The position numbers were made by a program, and so were the translations under genes. 64,000 nt of DNA from CAWJKP01 sp963843465 (GTDB taxonomy: Bacteria > Planctomycetota > Planctomycetia > Pirellulales > Thermoguttaceae), in the NCBI GenBank assembly GCA_963843465.1, contig CAWJKP010000002.1, forward strand, positions 1 to 64,000. The letters are read 5' to 3'. Below the pieces are notes generated by a model. It was given only the letters and a program-made list of their open reading frames with translations. It was not told where the DNA came from and did no database searches. Shown here piece after piece: positions 38,001 through 48,375 of this stretch; position 1 is the first letter of the stretch; every line of letters begins with the position of its first letter.

Positions 38001-38094
38001 TGCTGCTGTTGGACCAGACACAGAACCTGGAGCGAATCCGAAAGGAAGAGCACCACGAACATACCGTCAAAATCGTGCAGGGGCTGCCCGCGCC

Positions 38095-38720
38095 CGGCGT
38101 CGGAGACCTGCGTATCTTGCAGTAGCAGGCAGCCGATCTGGGAGAATCCGGCGAGATTGGCCAACCCTGCATCGCTGATCTGCGAGCCGGAAAGGAACAG
38201 TCGCCGCAGACCGCGGTGTGCTTTGAGATAGACCATGCCGGCATCCGAGAACCGGCTGTTACCGGCATAAAGGAACTCCAGCTTCTTGGCGTCGGCCAGG
38301 TGGACCAGGCCGCTGCCGCTGATGGGCGTGCCCACGATGTTCAACAACCGCAGCTCCGTAAGCCGTTTTAGATGGACCAAGCCCTCGTCGCCGACCTTGG
38401 TTTTCCCGAGAATGAGGTTCTCCAGGCTGGTCAGGTTCTCCAGGTGGGCGAGCCCTGCGTCGCTGACGGTCGTTTCGTAGAGGCTGAGACTCTTCAGGTG
38501 CGACAGCCGGGCGAGCGGCGCGAGGGCGTCGTCGCCGAGATTCTGGTGCGCACGGTAGGTAACGCCGATCACACGGCCATGATCGTCGAGGTTCACCTCT
38601 GCGCCTAGCGATTTCAGCGTGACGTAGTTCGCCAGACTCTTTACTCGCTCATGATTGTCGCCGTACCCGCTGTCTGCTAGGATCACGAGCCTAACAGGGC
38701 GTCCGGGCAAGAAAGGGACT
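38095..38720 (-). pseudogene. Leucine-rich-repeat protein fragment
   Basis: The minus strand encodes at least six ribonuclease-inhibitor-like LRR units: LGDDALAPLARLSHLKSLSL, TTVSDAGLAHLENLTSLENL, TKVGDEGLVHLKRLTELRLL, and later SQISDAGLANLAGFSQIGCL. The unit DxGLxxLxxLxxLxxLxL is the common planctomycete type. Before it reads SLANYVTLKSLGAEVNLDDH. The 3' end switches near 38095 into an unrelated fragment and the start near 38720 is unclear, so both ends are probably lost. Confidence 0.65.
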
Positions 38721-38724
38721 GAAC

Positions 38725-41017
38725 ATGTTGCGGCACTGTTATGGGCCGGTGAGGCTCGCCTTGGTATTCCTTGGTCTGATTCATTGCGCCGGCCGGACCG
38801 GCAACCGCTGCGGAGCCACCGGGCAAGGCGCCATTGCCCAGAGTGGATTTCTCCTACGCCTTTGCCACGCCGCACCGGCTAACCGTAGGACGTCCCGACT
38901 CCAGCGACCGCACGCTCTTGGATCTCCAGCCGGGCTGGCTGCGCATGGCTTGGACCTACGAGGACCTGACCCACTATCCGCTGGCCGCGTTCGTCACTCC
39001 CGCCACCGCATGGGACATCCGCATCACGCCGCAGCTTGATGGCAAGGCGCTGGCCAAGAGTCGCTGGACACGACTGGACGGGTTCCTGCCTGCCCTGGAT
39101 AACAGCTACGAGGACCCATTGGCCACCGTTCGCTTGAAGGTGCTGGGAGGGATGACGGCCGCCCTGGTCCGCGTGGAAGTGGTCAACAGGGATCAGCATC
39201 CACACCAGGTCGTGGTCCGCTGCGAATCGGCCAACTGGGGCGAGAACCGCGGTTGGGTCGAACCGGCACGCTGGGACTGCAACGTCTTGCTGGCCGGCTG
39301 GCGCAACCGCGCCGACCGCGTGCTGCTCTTGGGCTTGGGCGCCGATGCCTACTGGCTTACCGTCGATCGGCGGGCGCCAGGCCCCAAGACCATCGCGCTG
39401 GTCTGGAACCTCAAGCCGGGCCAGCGGCGCACCGGCTGGCTGGTGCGGCCCTACCGCGCCTACCTGGCCGATGTGCCCACGCTGCGCAGCCGCGATTGGA
39501 CCGGCGAGTGGAAGGAGGCGAAGAAGGAGTGGCTGACGCTGCTGGACCGAGCCAGCCGGGTGAGCATCCCCGATGAAGGTGTGAGCAATGCCCTACGGGC
39601 TTGTTTGGCCGACCTGTTCATCATGCGTGAGCCGGTGGCCGGCGGACAGATCGCGGCCGTGCCGGGCACGGAGGTCTACCGAGCCCCGAACGCCTTCGAG
39701 GCCGCCATAGTCGCCGTGGCCCTTGACCAGATGGGACTCCACGAGCTTTCCGCCGCCGGTTACAAAATGTGCCTCCAGATGCAGGAGCCCGATGGCGACT
39801 GGAACGATCCGCAGGGATGGGGCCACCTGATGTGGGGCGGCGCGGGCTTCAAGGCTTGGGCGGCGATGGAACACTACCGGCTGACCAAGGACCGCAAATA
39901 CCTGGAATGGGTCTATCCGCGATTGGCGGCCAGTTCCCGCTGGCAGGAGCAGCAGCGGGTCCGAATGCGCACCGGCAGCGGCGTCGACCGGCCGGTCACC
40001 TACGGACTGATGCCGCCGGGCATGGGCGACGCCGGGCTGATGAACGACGGCGACCTGTACGGCGTCTTCCTGCCCCACAATATCTGGGCCGTCTACGCCG
40101 ATCGCCTTTCGATCGAGGCAGCGAAGATCCTCGGCCGCACCGCCGATCTCGAAGAGTTGGAGAGAATCTACCGGGCCGGCCGCGATGATCTGCTGGAGGC
40201 GATCCGGCGAGGGGCGATCCAGGCCGACGGCTACCGCTGGATTCCGGGCGTGCCGGGCAAGACCTCCGGCAGCCGCTGGGGCGTGCTCAATGCGCTGACG
40301 CCCTGCGGGCTGCTGCCGCCCGACCACGAGTTGATCAGCGGCACGCTGCGGCAGATCGAGTCGCGGCTGAGCCCAGGTGGCATACCCATCCATACCGGCT
40401 GGATGACCGACGGCATGTGGGTGGCCATCACGCTGGACAACGTGGCCGAGGCCCACCTGGCACGCGGCAACGGCGACGCGGCCGCCCGCTACCTTTACGC
40501 CACGCTGAATCACGCCACGCCGCTCTATACCTGGTGCGAGGAACGCGGCCAGGAACCGGGCACCACAAAATGCTCCGGCGATCGGCAGCACCTTTGGACG
40601 CCCGTGGCCGTGGTCCGCGCGATCCGCGACTCGATGGTCATGGAACAGGGTGATGGCCTGCAACTGGGGCTGGGCACCGATCGCTCCTGGCTGGCAAGCG
40701 GCAAGCCGGTGGGCATCGCCGACGCTCCCACGCATTTCGGCCGCGTCTCCTGGAACTTGCAATACGATGCGACGAAGGCCCAAGTGAGCTGCCAGGCGCA
40801 GTTTCCCGAGAACCCTTCAGCGGCGTGGGCTGAAATTCAAGTGCGATTACCCGGCAGCCTGCGAGTGACGGCCATTGAGGCTGAGCCGGGGGCGGAACTG
40901 CTGCCCGACGGCAGGGGTGTGCGCTGGAAGTCGCCGCGTGGGAAGATGAAGTTTACGGCCGGCGTGACGGCGATTGCGAGCGCAAGAACGTATCGCCCGC
41001 CCGTGAAGGCGGACTGA
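38725..41017 (+). CDS. Secreted six-hairpin glycosidase-like protein (N-terminal frameshift)
   Basis: ATG at 38725 after GAAAGGGA starts a signal peptide (MLRHCYGPVRLALVFLGLIH). A one-base shift near 38835 is needed to enter the main frame at VDFSYAFATPHRLTVGRPDS. The N-terminal beta-sandwich is followed, from about residue 270, by an (alpha/alpha)6 toroid: YRAPNAFEAAIVAVALDQMG, DWNDPQGWGHLMWGGAGFKA, GVDRPVTYGLMPPGMGDAGL and ATPLYTWCEERGQEPGTTKC. The layout resembles GH15/GH65/GH94-like six-hairpin enzymes, but I cannot assign a CAZy family. About 760 residues after correction. Likely an extracytoplasmic glycoside hydrolase or phosphorylase-like protein. Confidence 0.75.
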
Positions 41018-41091
41018 CGCGGCCTACGCTGCCGCCTTGGGCTGGCGCGGATAGAAATGCTTGCGCGGAACGCCCGGGGCCGCCACCCGCT

Positions 41092-42705
41092 TTACCGCTG
41101 GCCCCTGGGCGTTAGCGTGCGTTCATCCAGGTTGATCTGTTCAAAGAACATCTTCCACTCGCCGCGCGTCGTGAGCGGCCAGTTGTCGGTGCGGAACCCG
41201 CTGGCCGGCAGGCCCGCCTTGTTCAGCAGAGTGGCCTGCGGATAGTTCGCCCAGGCATAACGGACGGCCTTGGGGGCCGCGACGTTCTTGGCAGAAACCA
41301 CGATCTCCTCGCCGTCAATCCTCGCCTCGGCCAAGACAAATTCCCGGTCCTCGCCTGCAATCGTGAAACCGGCAAGCCGCCCGTCCTTGGCAACCAGGCC
41401 GCCGTTGGCGTGATCGAACCGGATGCGCACCGCATCGCCCTGGAGTCTCATGTCACGGTAGAGCGGGCCGGAGAAGATCACGTCGCGGCCGTAAGCGAGT
41501 TTCTGCGCCGCCAGTGCCAACCGCCGGCCGACCTCTTTCTTGTTCTTCGGATGCTCGTCCTTGGGATCTCCGATGTCGAGCGTGACCACCATGGCCGTGT
41601 TGGGCACGGCAAGGGCCTCACGCTGGGCATCGCGGAGTTCCGCGCGGTCGACACCGCCTGTGTCCAACGGCGCAATCTGCACAAAGAGGAAGGGGAAGTC
41701 GCCCTGACCCCAAGCGGCCCGCCAGTCGCGAATCATCGCGGGAAAGAGCCGGCGGTACTGGTCCGCGCGCGAGGCATTGGTCTCGCCCTGGTACCAAATG
41801 GCGCCGCGGATGGCATACGGCGTCATCGGTGCGATCATGCCGTTGTAAAGCGAAGCGGCGCGGTGCATGAAATCAGCGTTCGCGGGGGCCGGGGGCTGGG
41901 GCGGTTCCGGCTTGCCTGTGGCCTTGGCCTGTTGGACCGCTTGCTCCCACTCGGCCATTTTCTTCTCGTAAAGCTGCTTGGCGCCCGGGGTAGCGGCGGT
42001 CCATAGATCCCAGCGATCGACAATGATCTTCAACTGGGGATCGGCCAGTAATGCCTTACGGCTGGTCCAGGCCTCGGCCGGAGTCCAGCCTTGCGCGGCC
42101 TGAACGACGCCTACGGGAACGCCCAGCGTTTGACGCAGCTCACGCGCGAAGAAGTAGGCGGCGGCGTACCAATTGGCCGCCTCCTGCGGCGTTGAAACCC
42201 GCCAGACGCCTCGCACGTCGCGCGAGGGTTCCTCGGCCAGGGTCAAACCCATGGTGAAGAAGCGGAGCGACGGATCGCCGGCCTGTCGGCCTGCTTCGGG
42301 GCCTCCCTCGGCACTGGGCAACTTCATGTCCATATTCGACTGCCCGCTGGCCACCCATACCTCGCCGACCAGCACGTTCTTGATCGCTATGGTGTTGCTG
42401 CCGGCGATGGTCATCTCGAAGGGGCCACCGGCCGGCTGTGGCGGAAGCGTTGCCGTCCAGCGTCCCCGGACATCGGTGGTCGCCTGGGATTTGCTGCCGG
42501 CCAAGGAGACCGTCACCGTCTCGCCGGGCCGGGCCGCGCCCCAGACCGGTAGCCGCACGTCGCGCTGGAGCACCGTGTTGTCGGAGAAAAGCGACATCGG
42601 TTTCACTTCCGCTCGCACAACGGCGGGAGGAAGGCAGATCGCCAGCGCCCAGATCCTGGCGATTGTCATAAGCCGGCAATCTCGGCTTCTTGGAACTACC
42701 AACAT
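41092..42705 (-). CDS. Secreted SASA-domain sialate O-acetylesterase-like protein
   Basis: The start is ATG at 42705, with AAGGA close upstream, or ATG at 42669, which gives a tighter signal peptide (MTIARIWALAICLPPAVVRA). Catalytic motifs of the SASA/NanS-like family are in order: VWVASGQSNMDMKLP (serine nucleophile), GAIWYQGETNASRA, and DIGDPKDEHPKNKKEVGRRL with the Asp/His pair. The product is 525-537 residues, full length and uninterrupted, ending in a beta-rich tail. It should remove O-acetyl groups from glycans. It is followed closely by a Gfo/Idh piece on the same strand, with 17 bases between, suggesting a former operon. Confidence 0.9.
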   Translation of the reverse strand: MLVVPRSRDCRLMTIARIWALAICLPPAVVRAEVKPMSLFSDNTVLQRDVRLPVWGAARPGETVTVSLAGSKSQATTDVRGRWTATLPPQPAGGPFEMTIAGSNTIAIKNVLVGEVWVASGQSNMDMKLPSAEGGPEAGRQAGDPSLRFFTMGLTLAEEPSRDVRGVWRVSTPQEAANWYAAAYFFARELRQTLGVPVGVVQAAQGWTPAEAWTSRKALLADPQLKIIVDRWDLWTAATPGAKQLYEKKMAEWEQAVQQAKATGKPEPPQPPAPANADFMHRAASLYNGMIAPMTPYAIRGAIWYQGETNASRADQYRRLFPAMIRDWRAAWGQGDFPFLFVQIAPLDTGGVDRAELRDAQREALAVPNTAMVVTLDIGDPKDEHPKNKKEVGRRLALAAQKLAYGRDVIFSGPLYRDMRLQGDAVRIRFDHANGGLVAKDGRLAGFTIAGEDREFVLAEARIDGEEIVVSAKNVAAPKAVRYAWANYPQATLLNKAGLPASGFRTDNWPLTTRGEWKMFFEQINLDERTLTPRGQR

Positions 42706-42722
42706 CTTCCTTATTCCTTCCT

Positions 42723-43812
42723 TCAAGCGTAGTTGGGGTACTTCCAAGGTGATCGGTAGTCTCGCTTCAGCAGCTTGTTGGCGTCGGGGTCGCCGGGGAT
42801 GACCTGCTTCCGGCCATCCCAGTTGACACTGCGGCCGAGCTTCATCGAGAGCGTGCCCAGCAGGCACATGTTAGAGGCCAGGCATCCGTTCTCAATGTCG
42901 GAGACGGGCCGGGCGCCGGTCTCGATCGCATGGACCATATCGGCCCACAGCTCGCGGATGTTCTCGCTACGGTCGGTCGGTTCGTGAACTACGGCCGCGT
43001 CCTTCCCCTGCGGGTAGAAAGTCCAGCCGTCGATGATACCCAGGTGCAGGATTCCCGCGGTGCCATAGAAGTAGAGACCGAAGGGATGCTTCTCGGTCAT
43101 GTTGCCGGCGTAGTTGCGGTGCTCCCAGGTCACGCGGAACTTGTCGAAATCGTAGGCGACGATCTGCGTGTCGGGGGCGTCGGTGCGGTCGCGGACGATG
43201 AACTTGCCTCCGGTGGAGTAGACCCGCGTGGGATACCGCTCTTCGGTCCACCACAGGATGAGGTCGAAGAAATGATGACCCCAGTCACCAAGCTGGCCAT
43301 TGCCGTAGTCGAGGAAGAAGCGGAAGCCCTTGGGATGCATCTGGCGATTGTAGGGCCGCATCGGCGCCGGGCCGCACCAGAAATCCCAGTCGAGCCCGGC
43401 GGGCGGCGGTTCGTCCGGCGCGTCGGTGTCGACGGGGCCGCCGAAGCCGCAGAACGCGCGGACCATTCCGATCCGGCCGAGCTTGCCTTCCTTGAGAAAC
43501 CGCATGGCCGAATTGTAATGCTTGCCGCAGCGGCGGTGCGTGCCTACCTGGACCACGCGGTTGCACTCCCGCGCTGCCTTGAGCATGGCGCGCCCTTCGT
43601 AGATCGTATGGCAGATCGGCTTTTCCACCAGCACGTGCGACCCCGCTTCAACGGCCGCGATGGTAGGTAGTGCGTGCCAGTGGTCCGGCGTGGCCACGAT
43701 GCAGATGTCCGGCTTCTCCTTCTCCAGCAGCTCGCGGTAGTCGTTGTACTGCTTGGGCTCGGTACCGGTGAGCTTCTTGACGTCGTCGGCCGCAGCCTGG
43801 CGGGCCTTCCGG
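42723..43812 (-). pseudogene. Gfo/Idh/MocA family oxidoreductase, N-terminus missing
   Basis: From about 43812 the frame reads QYNDYRELLEKEKPDICIVA, TPDHWHALPTIAAVEAGSHV, LVEKPICHTIYEGRAML and GDWGHHFFDLILWWTEE, a planctomycete Gfo/Idh/MocA protein with the EKP catalytic lysine. The C-terminus (RDYRSPWKYPNYA) is natural. Missing are the twin-arginine signal and the GxGxxG dinucleotide-binding start; instead the coding sequence joins a GH36-like gene out of frame. An NAD-dependent sugar oxidoreductase or racemase-type role is expected for the family. As it stands it cannot bind cofactor properly. Confidence 0.75.
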
Positions 43813-43834
43813 TCCACGTCGCTCGACGTTCGAG

Positions 43835-44755
43835 AGCCAGTTGCCCTCCGCATGTTGCACGAAGGCATAGTCGATCAGTTGGAGCTTGCCGTCGGTCTCG
43901 AACGTGCAGTCGATGAACAGGTTCGGGGCAGCCGCGTGCAACTGGTCGAACAGCTTGAAACACTGCTCGTAGATCATGATCAGTGATTCCTCATGGTCCC
44001 GATGCAGCGGATGATTGAGCGCGTAGCAGCCGGAGACCTTGGGGTCGTCGATATACGCGCTGGTCACCATGGAAATGTCCACTTTGATATAGCCCAGCCC
44101 GTAGTCTTGGACGGCGCGGAGGAGGACACCTTTGATGTAGTCGTAATACCCCGTGCATAGGCACTCGGTCTTCATCGGCAGGCCGACATAATGGAGGTTG
44201 GCCGGCTTGCCATCGTGTCCGATGACCCGCCACTGGGGATGGTCCGCGTACATCTGGGCCGTCGGGTTGCTCGTGGCAAGGCTGATCCATAGCCCTGGCT
44301 TCAGTCCTTTCGAGTGGACGTGGTCGAAGACAGGTTTCAGGCCGTCCGGAAACTCGTCCGAGTTGACGATCCAGTCGCCGCATGCCTCCACCCAACTCGC
44401 CCGCGCTTTGCCCTGGTTCTTGTTGATGTGCCATCCGGCATCGATCATGAACACTTCCATGCCGCATGTGGCCGCCAAGTCGGCCAGGGCGCGCGCCATG
44501 CGGTCGGAGGCATTCTCCGCCGATGGATCGCCCATGTTGTACATCACCACCGATTTCGGGCTGACCTCGGCCAGACGAATGCCCATGTGCTTGCGGACGA
44601 AATCATTCAGCGCGCCGTTCAGCGCGTCCGAGGGATCATCGGACTGGCGATACGGGATCACGAAGACGCGCGGGGAAGTCCATCGCTCGCCCGGCTTAGA
44701 CGGATGGTTTGATAGTATTCGAATGGCCCCGCATCCCGATGTTCACGCGCAGCGC
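43835..44755 (-). pseudogene. GH36/clan GH-D alpha-galactosidase-like fragment
   Basis: The strand encodes the central barrel of a clan-D alpha-glycosidase: MEVFMIDAGWHINKNQGKAR, GDWIVNSDEFPDGLKPVFDH, SKGLKPGLWISLATSN, LGYIKVDISMVTSA (aspartate nucleophile) and NLFIDCTFETDGKLQ. A missing base near 44690 must be restored to read GPFEYYQTIRL into KPGERWTSPRVFVIPYRQ. The first third is absent beyond about 44755, and the 3' end stops at AEGNWLSNVE where it meets the Gfo/Idh piece. Not active as present. Confidence 0.65.
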
Positions 44756-45695
44756 CTCATGGCGACGGGCCTCGCCGTGAATTTAGCGGTTCTTCTCGTG
44801 GCCTTCTTGACCATTTCACGTTTTTCACCTTCGGAGCATGTTCCATGTGCCTCTTCGTCTCATCGTCCGCCCCGGCGATTACCTCGCTCGGCGTCACCTG
44901 CAACGCCTTCGGCCACCCGTGCCGGTTGATCGCGACGGCACGGCCGATGCTGGAACGCTTAGGGGCGGCGGCAGGTAACAATCAACGGTCAGGAGGCGGC
45001 AACGAGAAAGCTCCGCGGAAATGACCAGACGCTAGACCGCTCTTTTGTAGGGCAACGGCCAAAAGAAGGCCGCGAAGGTAAGCATGGTAGCATGCGCGGC
45101 TGACGATGGTATCAAACGCCTTCGAGACAGCGGTGGGCGTCCCGCGATTCCCGGCCGAGGGTTATTGTGGCACGGCGAGGCGGGGTTGTCGATGGCCCGA
45201 GGGGCCTGGTGTAGGGGGGGCAGGTATGCTCTTCGATCAGGAGGACCGACACCCCCGCCGGGTGGCGCCGTTAAACGCGCTACGCGCCCCGCTCGTGCGC
45301 AGCAGGCGGCGGACGGCTTTTGGGTCGTCCTGGGGCTAGATCGCGCCTCCAGCGGGCGCTGGGCGCGTCGGTCTGCACGGCTGATAACCTCAGTGGGTTG
45401 AGTCCGCTCGATGATCCGTCGATCGCCCAGGGCCCCACTGGCGATCTTGGAGCCTGTGGTGGGTCGTAGACACTCGACGCCAGGGAGCGTAAGTTGACGG
45501 CTTAGGCAAGAGCGGCCGGGAGGGTAGGGACCATGCCTTCCAAGTTGGCTGTCGGCCCGGCACCTCCCGGCCGTCTTCGTTGTACCAGGTGGCCGTGGGG
45601 CTGAGTGTGCCCTTCTGGATCTGGACCGGCTACGGCGTGAAGATGAGGAACCGTAGCCCGGCTGGGCAGCTTCGTTCTACTCGATTCATCATTCA
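44756..45695. other. 940-bp stretch without a complete gene
   Basis: It contains copy B of the dispersed repeat (45249-45362) and short frames with no recognised domain. One minus-strand frame near 44820-44940 reads QVTPSEVIAGADDETKRHME and could be a protein scrap. A promoter for the MMPL gene should lie near the right end. Confidence 0.4.
45249..45362 (-). repeat. Dispersed ~115-bp repeat, copy B
   Basis: Inverted relative to copy A at 22258-22373, about 85 percent identical by eye over the full length. Homology ends sharply on both sides, which defines the element's limits. No open frame is conserved. Confidence 0.65.
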
Positions 45696-47983
45696 ATGTC
45701 AGACCAACGCGTGAAGCACGGTATGGCCGACGAACCGCTCAATCTGACGCACTGCATCGCTGCCTGGCTGGTTCGCTGGCGCTCGATGCTGCTGGCCATG
45801 TCGCTGGTGTTGACCTTCGCGGGCGTGTGGCCGTCCAGTCAATTGCGATTCGACGTGGCGATCACGAATCTGCTTCCGCCAAACGATCCGGTGTTGCTGG
45901 CGTATCAGGATGGTCTCAAGCTGTTTGGCGGCGCCGAATTGATCGTGGTGGCATACACGGACCCTGAGCTGCTGACTGCGGACGGTTTGATGCACCTGCA
46001 CCACTTTTCGGAGACCTTCCGTAACCTCAAATCGTTGGGCGTGGAAGGAGTCGCCAGTCTGGCCGACGTGCGCTGGCCGCTTGCTCCGCTGGACCCCACA
46101 CCGCTTTTTGCGCAGATCGGTAAACATGGACGCTCGCGCGAGGAAGTCAAAGCGGAGCTGTTGAAATCCGAACTTTACCGGAATGTGTTCTTGGGAGACG
46201 ATGGCAAGACCACGGCCATTGCGATCACGATCCGTGCCGAGCGCACTGACCTGGAACGCAAGCATCTGATCGCGGGCATCCGCGAGCGTGCGGAAAGGAA
46301 TCGGTTCAAGACCGTAGTCGCCGGCGGACCGATACTCCTGCACGACGCCGCGGTATTTGTGGACCAGGACAGCCGCAAGCTGGGCTGGGTTTCGACGCTC
46401 GCGCTGGTGGCCGTGATCGGGGTTTTGTTCCGAAAGGTCCGCTGGGTGGTGCTGCCGCTGGCGGTGGTCCATGTCACGCTGGTCTGGACGAAGGCTCTTC
46501 TCTGGCTGGTCGAGGCCCACCTGAGCATGGTGTCCACGACGCTCACGGCATTGGTTACCGTGATCGGGGTGGCCAGTGTCGTGCAGGTGACCGCGAGGTA
46601 TCGCGAGGAGCGGGAGCGTGCGGACGTTACCGACGCCCTGCTCAGGACCATGTCGGCCGCCGGGCCGGCGGTGTTCTGGGTCAGCCTCACGACCGCGGTC
46701 GGATTTGGGTCGTTGTTCATCTCGTCGATCGCGCCAGTACGCAATTTCGCGATCATGCTGTCCCTGGCCTCGACGCTCATCTTCTTCGTTACGGCGGCCC
46801 TCGTCCCTGGTGTCGTAATGTTCGGCAATCGGCCGAGTGATCCGGGGGCGGCGCCGGGGGAGCGACACATCGAGCGCCTGCTGGAGGCAACGATGGACTG
46901 GAGCCTCGCGCGCCGCGGGAGGTAGCCATGGTGGTAGTCGTCCTGCTCGGGCTCACCGTCGCCGGAATCTTCCGCATCCGTGCGGAAACGGATTTCACCC
47001 GCAATTTCCGGCGGTCGAGCGACGTGGTCGCCGCATACAACTTCGTCGAGGAGCGACTGGGAGGCGTGGGAACGATGGATCTGGAATTCTCCGCGCCGGA
47101 CGGTTTCACACCGGAACTAGCGGACCGCCTGCGCAGCCTCGAAGCCCGTCTGCGCGAGACACCGAACGTCACCAAAGCTCTGGGCCTCGTGGATGTGCTT
47201 GATTTCTTCGAGGTCGGCGTCACAGGAACGATCAGCCGATGGATGGGTCCCAAGGCCAGCCACGCCTCTAAGCTCTGGGTGCTCCATCAGCAGCGGCCCG
47301 ACCTCGTGCCCGTCTTCTGGAATGAAAAAGAAAAGCAGATGCGTGTGATGCTCCGTGCCCGCGAGCAAGCCTCCAGCGCTGTGAAGAACGATCTGATTGC
47401 CACGGTCGAGCAGATTCGGCGCGAAGTCCTGGACCAGCCAAACGCGCCAGCCCGCGTGCGCGTCACCGGCGTGTACCCGCTGCTCAATCACTTGGTCAGC
47501 GGCCTGATGTCGGACCTGTTGAACACGTTGCTGCTCGCCACCGCCGCCGTGTTCTCCATCATGTGTATCGCACTGCGCAGCATTCGGCTGGCCATCGTGG
47601 GCCTGGTTCCGAAGATTGGCCCGATCCTTATGGTCCTCGGAGCGATGGGCTGGCTAGGCGTGCCGATCGACATGGGCACACCGATGATCGCCTCCGTCTC
47701 GGTCGGCATCTCCGTCGGCTTCAGCATCCACTATCTCTACCGCTTCCGCCAAGAACGTCTTGCCGGAGTCCCGTTCGATCAGGCGCTGCGTGCTACGCAT
47801 CGCCGCGTCGGCAGCGCAATGGTCTTCTCAAATCTGGCCCTGGTCGTCGGCTTCGCCGCGCTCGCGCTGTCGAACTTCATTCCGACCGCGAACTTTAGCG
47901 TCCTCGTCAACGTCGCCCTCATCGGCGGCTTGGCCGGCAATCTGTTCGTGCTACCGGTGCTGCTCAAGTTGATTCCGCTGTAA
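45696..47983 (+). CDS. MMPL/RND-superfamily exporter (frameshifted in the middle)
   Basis: ATG at 45696 begins a two-halved RND-type transporter. The first half has one N-terminal membrane helix (MLLAMSLVLTFAGVWP), a large periplasmic loop (LRFDVAITNLLPPNDPVLLA) and five more helices (STLALVAVIGVLFRKVRWVV; AVFWVSLTTAVGFGSLFIS). After a one-base shift near 46915 the second half repeats the pattern (VVVVLLGLTVAGIFRIRAET, FTRNFRRSSDVVAAYNFVEE; LALSNFIPTANFSVLVNVAL) and ends at 47983. Uncorrected, two frames abut (stop 46925, start 46928). About 760 residues in total. It resembles hopanoid- or lipid-exporting MMPL proteins; substrate unknown. Confidence 0.85.
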
Positions 47984-48375
47984 TGCGAGAGCCAATTGCC
48001 GCCGGACAAAAGCGACTTGTTGACCGCGTCGCACCAACCGTGTTTCTTGAAGGTGTGGCTGGTGGCCGCCTCGCCCTCGATCCAAACGGCCTCCTTGGCC
48101 CGGATCATTGAGACAAGTCTGAATTTGCGGTCAGGTGCAGCGGCAGCAGGGCGGGCAGACCGGCGGCCCGGAGTCGGTCGAGCAGATTGTCGCGCCTTCA
48201 TCGCGCGGCTATTTCCCACGGCGCGCCTCAACTCGGTTGCTTTCTCCACGGTCGGCGATCATAATGGGCTGGTCCTCCTGCCAACCGTCCACCCCCGTTC
48301 TCCTTATCCCTGCCAAAGGGTCGGGGCTCCGCGTTGCAAGAGCCGCTTTCACCCGCCTGCTAGAGGAGCCGGTCC
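47984..48375. other. 392-bp intergenic stretch
   Basis: No convincing gene. A minus-strand frame includes RKFRLVSMIRAKEAVWIEGE, TSHTFKKHGWCDAVNKSLLS, which looks protein-like but has neither a start nor a known motif. It may be another gene scrap. Confidence 0.35.
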
